Below are positions 6,689-13,372 of a DNA stretch of 16,294 nucleotides, piece by piece. The position numbers and the translations under genes were made by a program. The notes below the pieces were generated by a model. The model saw nothing but the letters and a program-made list of their open reading frames with translations, was not told the origin of the DNA and searched no databases. The first letter of the stretch is position 1; every line of letters starts with the position of its first letter. Origin of the DNA: CAIKAP01 sp964574605 (GTDB lineage: Bacteria; Verrucomicrobiota; Verrucomicrobiia; Palsa-1439); NCBI GenBank assembly GCA_964574605.1, contig CAZNOK010000111.1, forward strand, positions 1 through 16,294, given 5' to 3'.

Positions 6689-6717
6689 TTGCGCGTCCAG
6701 AGCGCGCACAGTATAGT
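6689..6717 (+). promoter_or_regulatory. Promoter of the def operon
   Basis: TTGCGC (6689-6694, weak), 17-nt spacer, TATAGT (6712-6717, 5 of 6), then 7 nt to the GTG of def, so the transcript is expected to be leaderless. The spacer contains a 6-bp inverted repeat, TGCGCG (6690-6695) and CGCGCA (6703-6708), a possible binding site. Confidence 0.55.
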
Positions 6718-6724
6718 CAACCCC

Positions 6725-7294
6725 GTGATTTTGAACATCGTCAAATGTGGTCATCCTGTGTTGCGCGAAAAAGGCAAACGCATCGAGCGTGTCACGCCCG
6801 AACTGCGCCAGCTCGTGCGCGACATGATTGAAACCATGTACGCCGCCAACGGCGTCGGACTCGCCGCGCAACAGGTCGGACGCGCCTTGATGCTCACCGT
6901 CATTGACGTCGCCCACGGCGAACAACCTTCCGAGTTCCGTCTCGACGGCCAGCGTCAGGACATCGCGGCCCACATGCCGCTGGTCTTGCTCAACCCGCGC
7001 ATCACCGGCTCCGAAGGCGAACAAACCAGCGAGGAAGGCTGTCTCAGCGTCCCGGAAATCACCGCCGCCATCCGCCGGGCCGCCTGCGTCCGCGTCGAGG
7101 CGCAGGACCTCGACGCCAAACCGCTCCGCATCGAGGCGACCGGGCTTCTCGCCCGCGCGCTCCAACACGAGATTGATCACCTCAACGGCATCCTGTTCCT
7201 CGACCGCATGGACGCAGCGACCCGCACCAGTTTCTCCGGCAAGATCAAAAAACTCCAGAAGAAGACGCAGGCCGCGTTAAAGGCGAAACGATGA
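6725..7294 (+). CDS. def: Peptide deformylase
   Basis: Removes the formyl group from the N-terminal Met of nascent proteins. All three signature motifs are intact in the 189-residue product: GVGLAAQQVG (residues 43-52), EGCLSVPE (C106 as metal ligand) and QHEIDHLNG (H148 and H152 as ligands, E149 catalytic). The C-terminus carries a basic, Lys-rich helix (SGKIKKLQKKTQAALKAKR). GTG 6725 was chosen because the family start (ILNIVKCGHPVLRE) begins there and a -10-like box ends 7 nt upstream. No Shine-Dalgarno sequence is present. It heads an operon: its stop overlaps the next start as ATGA. The usual partner fmt is not next to it here. Confidence 0.97.
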   Translation: MILNIVKCGHPVLREKGKRIERVTPELRQLVRDMIETMYAANGVGLAAQQVGRALMLTVIDVAHGEQPSEFRLDGQRQDIAAHMPLVLLNPRITGSEGEQTSEEGCLSVPEITAAIRRAACVRVEAQDLDAKPLRIEATGLLARALQHEIDHLNGILFLDRMDAATRTSFSGKIKKLQKKTQAALKAKR

Positions 7295-8088
7295 ATTTCT
7301 TCCGTATCATGTTCCGGTGTTGTTCCGGCTTTCAAACATACCGCGAAGTGCGGGACCTACCGGTTCGCAGTTCGTTGTTCTACCTCGCCGGACTTGTGGC
7401 GCTGCTGGGGCTAGTGCTCGCGGCGCGCTTCGTGCCGTGGGGCTGGCAATTGAGCGATGCCGTGGGCGACTGGACCGGGGCGAACGTCCCGCCATTTCGC
7501 ATCCAACAGGGCAAGGCGCTTGCGGACGTCCCGCAACCGTATCGGGCCGGCGACGACGATTTCCTTTTCCTTCTCGACACCACCGGCAAGATCACCGCTG
7601 CCGATCCGCAGGCCATGCACGGCGTCTTGGTGACCGGTGACGCCCTTGTGTTCTGGATGAAAGGCGACCGCAGTCCGACCTCTCCTGTGTTTGCCCAGCA
7701 GCACAGCCTGCGCGGGTTCCCCAACGCCGAGATCAACGCCGACTACATCCGCAACTTCCTGCGCGCCGGCATCATCATGTGTGTCCCCGTATTCTTGGTG
7801 GGCGGCTTTTGCGTCGCCCTCGCGCAGATATTGCTCTTCTCGTTCGCGGCTGCGGTCCTCGAACGCGGCGTTGCCAACGGCCTGCGTTGGTCGCAGCTTT
7901 TCAACATCGCCCTCTACGCCATCACGCCCGCTGCCATCATTTTCACCACCTACGCCGCGATGCGCTTGCAGGGACTCGACCTTCAACTCATCTACATCGT
8001 CGCCTACGGCATCTTCCTGCTCGGCGCCGCCCGCGCCTGCCGTAAACCCGCCGCGGAAGAAAAAAACGCCGACAACGAATGGCTCTGA
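7291..8088 (+). CDS. DUF1189-like membrane protein
   Basis: 265-residue membrane protein. A short cytoplasmic N-terminus (MNFFRIMFRCCSGFQTYREV) leads into one helix (about 27-48), then a roughly 105-residue extracytoplasmic region with an FRIQQGKALADVPQPY stretch and a predicted beta-rich core. Four helices follow between about 160 and 250. This topology and the Asn-Phe-Phe start resemble DUF1189, whose function is unknown. The basic or acidic tail ends in EEKNADNEWL. The ATG overlaps the def stop as ATGA, so the two are translationally coupled, and the CDF gene follows after 3 nt. The link to deformylase or metal transport is by position only. Confidence 0.75.
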   Translation: MNFFRIMFRCCSGFQTYREVRDLPVRSSLFYLAGLVALLGLVLAARFVPWGWQLSDAVGDWTGANVPPFRIQQGKALADVPQPYRAGDDDFLFLLDTTGKITAADPQAMHGVLVTGDALVFWMKGDRSPTSPVFAQQHSLRGFPNAEINADYIRNFLRAGIIMCVPVFLVGGFCVALAQILLFSFAAAVLERGVANGLRWSQLFNIALYAITPAAIIFTTYAAMRLQGLDLQLIYIVAYGIFLLGAARACRKPAAEEKNADNEWL

Positions 8089-8091
8089 CGT

Positions 8092-9486
8092 ATGTCGCTG
8101 ACTGAACCCCAGCGACGCGAGAAACAGTTTGTCGCCGCCACGTCGGTCGCCGCCGCCGTGTTGCTCACGGCCATGAAGATTGTCGTCGGGGTTTTGACCG
8201 GTAGCCTGGGTATCCTTGCCGAGGCCGCTCATTCCGGCCTCGACCTCGTTGCCGCGGTCATCACCCTCTTCGCCGTCCGCGCCAGCGACCGGGCGCCCGA
8301 CGCCGCACATCACTACGGCCACGGCAAGATCGAAAACCTCAGCGCGCTCGCCGAAACGTTTTTACTTTTCCTCACCTGCGGCTGGATCATCTACGAAGCC
8401 GTCGAGCGGCTTTTCTTCCGTCCACGACCCGTTGACGCTACTGGCTGGGCCTTCGCCACCATGAGCGTTTCGATCATTGTGGACTTCTCACGATCTCGCG
8501 CCCTCGCCCGCGTCGCGAAGAAATACCAAAGCCAGGCGCTCGAAGCTGACGCCTTGCATTTCCAAACCGACATCTGGAGTTCGCTGGTCGTCCTCGGCGG
8601 CCTCGGCTTCGTCCGTCTTGGCATCGGCGGCGGACGCGCCGACGCCATCGCCGCGTTGGTCGTTGCCCTCATCGTCATCTACGTCAGCTACCGGCTTGGC
8701 CGGCGCACCGTGGATGCCCTTCTCGACACGGCTCCCGCTGGCCTCACCGATCAGATCACCGAGGCGATTACTAACCTCCCTGGCGTCTGCCACATCCTCC
8801 GCGCCCGCCTCCGCGGCTCCGGCAGCCACCTGTTCGTCGAATTGCGTGTCGCTGTGCCGTGCCATTACTCGCTTCAGGACACGCACGGCGTCACGCATCG
8901 TATCCAAGACGCCGTCCGCGCCATTGCACCGGGTGCGGATGTTGTGGTGGATCCTGTGCCGTCAGCGGAAAAGGAGAACGTTCTCGAACGCATTCGCGCG
9001 GTGGCCGACCGCGGCCACTTCGCCATCCACCACATCACGACACACCATACGCAACGTGGCATGTACATGGATCTCGACCTCGAAGTCGAGCCATCGCTGA
9101 GTTTCGAGCACGCCCACGCTCACGCCACGGATTTGGAGAAACAACTGCAAGAGGAATTCGGCGAACTGGCCGACATCAACGTCCACATCGAGCCGCGCGA
9201 CAAGGAAACCTTGGCCGCCGTGGAGTTACCCGCTGAACACGCCCGCCGCTACACCGAACGCCTTGATGCGTTGCGACAGGAATTCCCCGTCGTGCGTGAG
9301 ATTCAGGATGTCCGCATCCAACGAATGCGCAGCGGCGTGTACCTATCGTTCCACGCGTTGATGGACGCCACCCACTCTGTTACCGAAGTTCATCAAGTGG
9401 CCGAGGACTTGGAAATGCGCCTGCGGCACGAGTTCCCCGAACTCTACCGCATCGTCATCCACGCCGAACCGTCCATGGCTCGCTGA
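8092..9486 (+). CDS. CDF-family (zinc-type) cation efflux protein with three cytoplasmic domains
   Basis: A cation diffusion facilitator that exports divalent metal in exchange for protons. The membrane part (about residues 14-200) holds the site-A ligands as HSGLD in helix 2 (H47, D51) and HFQTD in helix 5 (H156, D160). The HD-HD set is typical of zinc-selective members, whereas E. coli YiiP has DD-HD. YGHGKIEN (75-82) is also conserved. The C-terminal half is unusual: instead of one ZT_dimer-like domain there appear to be three in tandem, about 212-290, 295-368 and 385-460. Each ends in a similar strand: VVVDPVP, INVHIEP and IVIHAEP. His-rich stretches (HHITTHHT, HAHAHAT) may bind metal. 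Total length of 464 residues compares with about 300 for a simple CDF. It is third in the def operon. Confidence 0.93.
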   Translation: MSLTEPQRREKQFVAATSVAAAVLLTAMKIVVGVLTGSLGILAEAAHSGLDLVAAVITLFAVRASDRAPDAAHHYGHGKIENLSALAETFLLFLTCGWIIYEAVERLFFRPRPVDATGWAFATMSVSIIVDFSRSRALARVAKKYQSQALEADALHFQTDIWSSLVVLGGLGFVRLGIGGGRADAIAALVVALIVIYVSYRLGRRTVDALLDTAPAGLTDQITEAITNLPGVCHILRARLRGSGSHLFVELRVAVPCHYSLQDTHGVTHRIQDAVRAIAPGADVVVDPVPSAEKENVLERIRAVADRGHFAIHHITTHHTQRGMYMDLDLEVEPSLSFEHAHAHATDLEKQLQEEFGELADINVHIEPRDKETLAAVELPAEHARRYTERLDALRQEFPVVREIQDVRIQRMRSGVYLSFHALMDATHSVTEVHQVAEDLEMRLRHEFPELYRIVIHAEPSMAR

Positions 9487-9495
9487 AACGTCCGT

Positions 9496-10893
9496 TTATC
9501 CCCCACCCTTGCCGCGGATGCCGGGCTTGGTAAGCGACTGCAGGTCGAAGAGGTTCGTCAACTCCGCCTTGCTTAACCCGCTTTCCTTCTCGGCAACCTC
9601 ACGCACCGTCTTGCCGGTCGCGTACGCCTTCTTGGCAATGGCCGCAGCCTTGTCGTAGCCGATGACCGGCGCCAACGGCGTTACCATCGCCAGACTTTGC
9701 TCGACCAGTGATTCGCAACGCTCCCGGTCTGCTTCGATTCCGGCGACGCATTTGTCGGCGAAGTTTCGTGACGCCTTCGCAAGCAATTCGACGCTCTCAA
9801 TAAGTTGCGCGCCGATCAACGGCATGGCCACATTCAACTCGAAGAAGCTTTGCAGGCCGCCAAGCGTGATTGTCGTGTCCGCACCGATGACCCAGAGACA
9901 GACCTGAATCGTGCTCTCAGCGATGACCGGATTGACCTTGCCGGGCATGATGGAGCTGCCGGGCTGTACGGCCGCTAGTTTTAGCTCGCCGACGCCACAA
10001 CGCGGGCCGCTGCCGATCAGGCGGATGTCGTTGGCGATCTTGGCGAGACTGACCGCGATAGTCTTGAGACACCCGGACGTCTCGACACACGCATCACGCG
10101 CCGCGGCCGCTTCATAGTGGTTACGCGCCTCAGCCAATTTGAGGCCGAGCTTCGCGATGGTCTTCTTGGCGAAGTCGGGATGAGCATTGAGACCGGAACC
10201 CACGGCGGTGCCGCCGAGCGGCAATTCACTCAATACTTCAATGGCGCGCCGAGCGCGGACGATACCGTGCTCGACCTGTGAGGCGTATCCGCCGAACTCG
10301 TGTCCAAGTCTGACTGGCGTGGCGTCCTGCAGGTGAGTGCGCCCAATCTTGATGATGTCGTCGAACGCTTTCGCCTTCTTCGCCAACGCGGCACGCAACT
10401 GTTCCAGGCCGGGCAGCAGTTCGTCTTGGATCGCCGCGATCGTGCTGAGATGAATCGCAGTCGGGAACACGTCGTTGGAAGACTGGCAGAGGTTGATGTG
10501 ATCGTTTGGATGGACCGGCGATTTGTCGCCACGTTTGCCGCCGAGCAGTTCGTTGGCGCGACTGGCGATGACCTCGTTGGCGTTCATGTTGGTCGAGGTC
10601 CCGCTGCCGGTCTGGAAAACGTCCACGGGAAACTGCGCGTCGAGCTTGCCGTCGGCGACTTCGCCTGCGGCAGCGATGATGGCCTCAGCGCGCCTCTTGT
10701 CGAGGAGGCCGAGTTCGAGGTTCGTCTGCGCGGCAGCGCGTTTGATGCGGCCAAGCGCGTGGATGAACCGCGGCGGCATCGGCCAGCCGCTGATCGGGAA
10801 GTTAGTAACAGCCCGCTGGGTCTGGACGCCGTAATACGCATCCGACGGGACCGGAAGCGAACCGAGAGAATCCTTCTCTGTGCGCGTTGTCAT
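9496..10893 (-). CDS. fumC: Class II fumarate hydratase FumC
   Basis: Interconverts fumarate and malate in the TCA cycle without an iron-sulfur cluster. The 465-residue product has GSGTSTNMNANEV (97-109), HPNDHINLCQSSND (128-141), GRTHLQDATP (184-193, with H187 matching the catalytic His) and the superfamily signature GSSIMPGKVNP (312-322). The signature with PGK, as in fumarases, argues against aspartase, which usually has PAK, although the following PVIAES is somewhat intermediate. ATG 10893 begins MTTRTEKDSLGSLPVP, the normal family start. The frame is open further upstream, but that part is antisense to the permease region and not homologous. The stop is 9 nt from the convergent CDF stop. 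A weak -10-like box (TAGACT) ends 10 nt before the ATG. Confidence 0.96.
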   Translation of the reverse strand: MTTRTEKDSLGSLPVPSDAYYGVQTQRAVTNFPISGWPMPPRFIHALGRIKRAAAQTNLELGLLDKRRAEAIIAAAGEVADGKLDAQFPVDVFQTGSGTSTNMNANEVIASRANELLGGKRGDKSPVHPNDHINLCQSSNDVFPTAIHLSTIAAIQDELLPGLEQLRAALAKKAKAFDDIIKIGRTHLQDATPVRLGHEFGGYASQVEHGIVRARRAIEVLSELPLGGTAVGSGLNAHPDFAKKTIAKLGLKLAEARNHYEAAAARDACVETSGCLKTIAVSLAKIANDIRLIGSGPRCGVGELKLAAVQPGSSIMPGKVNPVIAESTIQVCLWVIGADTTITLGGLQSFFELNVAMPLIGAQLIESVELLAKASRNFADKCVAGIEADRERCESLVEQSLAMVTPLAPVIGYDKAAAIAKKAYATGKTVREVAEKESGLSKAELTNLFDLQSLTKPGIRGKGGG

Positions 10894-10903
10894 AATTTGG
10901 CGG

Positions 10904-10909
10904 AGTCTA
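10904..10909 (-). promoter_or_regulatory. Candidate -10 box of fumC
   Basis: TAGACT on the minus strand (4 of 6 to TATAAT) ends 10 nt before the fumC ATG. It fits the spacing of the other first genes here. The -35 region (around 10927-10932, CTGCAA) is poor, so this is tentative. Confidence 0.35.
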
Positions 10910-10952
10910 GCGCAACGGGAGAAGATTTGCAGCTTGAATCGCAACCTCGGCG

Positions 10953-11804
10953 TTACGACTTGAAATCGCGCAGGCAAAACGCCATCGCGCCGACCACCCA
11001 AAAGGTGACGCCAAGCGCCGCGAGATAGACGAGCGACTCGCCTATGGTCCACCACGGGATGATGTCCTGATAGATCCGCACCCAACTGGACGTGTGGTAC
11101 GTGATGAAGTATTTCTGGAACGACTGGAAGAACGGTACGTTCCGCAAGACGAAGTCGGTGAACATCACCGTCAACGTCAGAATCGTTGCGGCAGCCGGTT
11201 TCATCTTGAAGCAGGAGAACATGAACGACAATGCTGTGATGATTTGCAGCACCACCGCCAGCAGCACGACCGCGATGGCGTAGCGCGCCAACCCATCCGC
11301 CGTTGGAAAGACGCCAAACAAGCCTTCGTGCGGCACATAGACGAACAACTGGCCAAGACGTCCTTGGTAGATCAAGCCGGTAGCGAGACTGGTGATGCCA
11401 AGAAAGATCATCAACACGCCGGTGTAGAGCGCGCAGGCCAGCCATTTGACTTGGAGCAACCGCAGCCGCGACACGGGGCGCGACAAGACCATTCGCATCG
11501 TGCCATCCTCGATTTCCTTCGCGACCACGTCGCCGCCGACCAGCGCGAGGTAGAGCGCGCCCATCAGGAAAATCGTGAACTCGATGATCAACATCGCCAG
11601 CGTCAACCCCGCATAGTAGTCCTCTGGCAAGTAGCCATTCGAACTCAGTAGCTTATCGAACGCCTGTCTCGCCTTCGGCAACTGCAATAGCGCCAAGATC
11701 AACACCTGCAACACCACGAATGCGCCGAAGCCGATGTATGTCCGCTTCCGCGCAAACAGTTTCACCAGTTCGTGGTGCAGTTGCCGGCGGAACATCATTG
11801 TCAC
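10953..11804 (-). CDS. ABC-2 type transporter permease
   Basis: 283-residue permease subunit that pairs with the ATPase encoded directly upstream. It has a cytoplasmic N-terminal amphipathic start (FRRQLHHELVKLFARKRTYIG) and six hydrophobic segments: around 24-42, 67-90, 121-142, 172-196, 205-222 and 254-277. The second is followed by the typical cytoplasmic loop GGDVVAKEIEDGTMRMVLSRPVSR. ABC-2 exporters of this kind move antibiotics, lipids or envelope components; the cargo here is unknown. GTG 11804 overlaps the ATPase stop as GTGA. In-frame ATG codons at 11798 and 11795 are alternative starts. It is the last gene of the gspE-led operon; fumC lies 59 nt downstream with its own start region. 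Confidence 0.88.
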   Translation of the reverse strand: MTMMFRRQLHHELVKLFARKRTYIGFGAFVVLQVLILALLQLPKARQAFDKLLSSNGYLPEDYYAGLTLAMLIIEFTIFLMGALYLALVGGDVVAKEIEDGTMRMVLSRPVSRLRLLQVKWLACALYTGVLMIFLGITSLATGLIYQGRLGQLFVYVPHEGLFGVFPTADGLARYAIAVVLLAVVLQIITALSFMFSCFKMKPAAATILTLTVMFTDFVLRNVPFFQSFQKYFITYHTSSWVRIYQDIIPWWTIGESLVYLAALGVTFWVVGAMAFCLRDFKS

Positions 11805-12781
11805 TCGCCTCCCTCACTGCCGGTGTAGGGGCGCACTGCGTGCGCCCCGTCGCGATTCAGTGCCTGCCTGGGGCGCACGCAGTGCGCCCCTACAGTGCTG
11901 TGAATGATTTCGAGGTAGAAATCCTCCAGCGTTCGTTCGACCGGATGGACAGCCTCGACACGGTAGCCGTGCGTCGTCAGCCATGCCGCTATCGCGGGCA
12001 CGTCGGCGTGCGGCGCAAGACGGGCGCGGCCATCGTATTCGAACTCGTCCACCAGTCCGGACGCCAGCAAGGCGCGCTCTGCCTCGCCTTGCCGATCCAC
12101 GCGGATTCGCAGCCAGTGACGTTCCGCACCGAGCGAACGCCAATCGCCGGCAAACAACAGCCGTCCTTCGCGCATCACGGCAAGTTCGGTGCAGAGTTGC
12201 TGGACTTCGCTGAGTAGGTGCGAGGAGAACAGAATCGTCAGGCCCCACTCGCGGTTCAGGCGCAGAATCAAGTTGCGCGTCTCGTGGATGCCTTCGGGGT
12301 CTAGTCCCTCGCTCGGCTCATCGAGAATCAACAGTTCCGGGTCCGGCAACAACGCCTGCGCCAACGCGAGCCGTTGCCGCATTCCGTGCGAGTAGGTGCC
12401 GACGCTGTCGCCGATGCGCTCCTCCAGCCCGACGAGCTTGACGACCTCGCGCATCCGTTCTTCCTTTGCCGGTGCGGTGTATTCGCAAAAGATTCGCAGG
12501 TTACGCCAGCCGCTCAGATACTCGTAAAACGCCGGCGTCTCGAAGATGGCGCCGACGCGCGCCAATGCCGTCGCTCGGTCGGCAAACACGTCGCAGCCGT
12601 TGATCCGCAGTTCGCCGGCGTCGGGCATGACTTGCGCCAGCAACATACCGATGGTGGTGCTTTTGCCGGCGCCGTTGTGGCCGAGGAGGCCGAAAATGAC
12701 GCCGCGCGGCACCGTCAACGTCAGGTCCTCGACGGCGAGGTGCCGTCCGAATCGTTTGGTGACTCCGCGGATCGAGATCAT
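11801..12781 (-). CDS. ABC transporter ATP-binding protein with repeat-derived tail
   Basis: Complete ABC ATPase. Walker A is GHNGAGKST (34-42), the signature is SHGMRQRLALAQAL (131-144), Walker B is LLILDEPSEGLD (150-161) and the H-loop is SSH (H188). It energises the ABC-2 permease encoded next. The C-terminal accessory region (about 215-295) ends with the family-like VERTLEDFYLEIIH. After that the reading frame runs through a 71-bp palindromic repeat (11824-11894), adding a tail with GAHCVRP and GAHAVRPY, one from each arm. The native protein probably ended near residue 295. ATG 12781 overlaps the stop of the upstream gene as ATGA, and its own stop overlaps the permease start as GTGA. The insertion has therefore left both couplings intact. 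Confidence 0.94.
   Translation of the reverse strand: MISIRGVTKRFGRHLAVEDLTLTVPRGVIFGLLGHNGAGKSTTIGMLLAQVMPDAGELRINGCDVFADRATALARVGAIFETPAFYEYLSGWRNLRIFCEYTAPAKEERMREVVKLVGLEERIGDSVGTYSHGMRQRLALAQALLPDPELLILDEPSEGLDPEGIHETRNLILRLNREWGLTILFSSHLLSEVQQLCTELAVMREGRLLFAGDWRSLGAERHWLRIRVDRQGEAERALLASGLVDEFEYDGRARLAPHADVPAIAAWLTTHGYRVEAVHPVERTLEDFYLEIIHSTVGAHCVRPRQALNRDGAHAVRPYTGSEGGE
11824..11894. repeat. REP/MITE-like palindromic element inside an ABC ATPase gene
   Basis: Two perfectly inverted 25-nt arms (11824-11848 and 11870-11894) flank a 21-nt centre. Each arm also contains its own hairpin, GGGGCGCAC and GTGCGCCCC around a 3-nt loop. The element could thus fold as one long stem or as two short ones. 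Short palindromic repeats with a GTAGGGGCGCA-type end occur as dispersed elements in many environmental bacterial genomes (recalled, not searched). The length is not a multiple of 3, but the frame stays open through it. Confidence 0.9.
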
Positions 12782-13359
12782 CGGCCCATCTGCATGATGT
12801 GTTGGATTTGTTCGACCAACGGTTGCATGTCCAGCTTGGCGTCTTCGTTCGCATTGCTGTAACAACTCTTGATCCCGTCCTCCACCAGTCGCCTTACCGT
12901 GTCGTCGGATAACAGCAGTTGCGCCTCGGGACTTTCGATGGCATCGCGAAAACCTTCGAGGTTGATCATCGCGCGGTTGACGATCTGTTTCCGCTTCGTC
13001 CGTGGCATCTCGTTGAACGAAGCCATTGTTTGCTTGACGCCTTTGGGCAACGTCTTCTCGATATACAGTCGTTGCTCTACGTCATCCAATTGCACAAACC
13101 ACCGGCGCTGTTCCAGATTGCTGCGAAACCGCTGGCGCTCGTCAAAGGATAACCGGTTCACCCGGTCAATCGCCTCCGCAATGACCTCCTGACGCTCAGC
13201 GGGCGTCAGACCTTCCAAGGGGTGCGTCTTGAGATAGGCGATGGTTTTGTCGGCCGTCACGCGCTGCGTGCGCATTGCCCAGATGACGGAGCCGGCCACA
13301 AGCCAGACCACAGCGATTGTCACGACGCCCGACAGCCAGATTTTCCGACGGCGGAACAT
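12778..13359 (-). CDS. Single-pass membrane protein of unknown function
   Basis: Unrecognised 193-residue protein. A basic N-terminus (MFRRRK) is followed by one hydrophobic helix (about 7-28), so the rest (about 165 residues) is probably periplasmic. That part is highly charged and helix-rich, with repeated segments such as LTPAERQEVIAEAIDRVNRLSFDERQRFR and MPRTKRKQIVNRAMINLEGF. These are reminiscent of heptad-like periplasmic helical domains. ATG 13359 lies 10 nt after AGGAG (13374-13370), while TTG 13365 lies 4 nt after it; either could be used. The Shine-Dalgarno sequence overlaps the stop codon of the GspE gene, and this gene's stop overlaps the ABC ATPase start (ATGA). Its position links it to the ABC exporter or the secretion ATPase. 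Confidence 0.8.
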   Translation of the reverse strand: MFRRRKIWLSGVVTIAVVWLVAGSVIWAMRTQRVTADKTIAYLKTHPLEGLTPAERQEVIAEAIDRVNRLSFDERQRFRSNLEQRRWFVQLDDVEQRLYIEKTLPKGVKQTMASFNEMPRTKRKQIVNRAMINLEGFRDAIESPEAQLLLSDDTVRRLVEDGIKSCYSNANEDAKLDMQPLVEQIQHIMQMGR

Positions 13360-13372
13360 CGTCAAGGCTCTC

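Noticed and set aside
9484..9498. AAACG-TC-CGTTT hairpin between the CDF and fumC stops as a bidirectional terminator
   Set aside because: A 5-bp, AT-rich stem with a 2-nt loop is too weak and lacks a U-tract.
10894..11445. N-terminal extension of FumC by about 184 residues
   Set aside because: The extension is low-complexity and overlaps the permease gene in another frame; the fumarase family start is at 10893.
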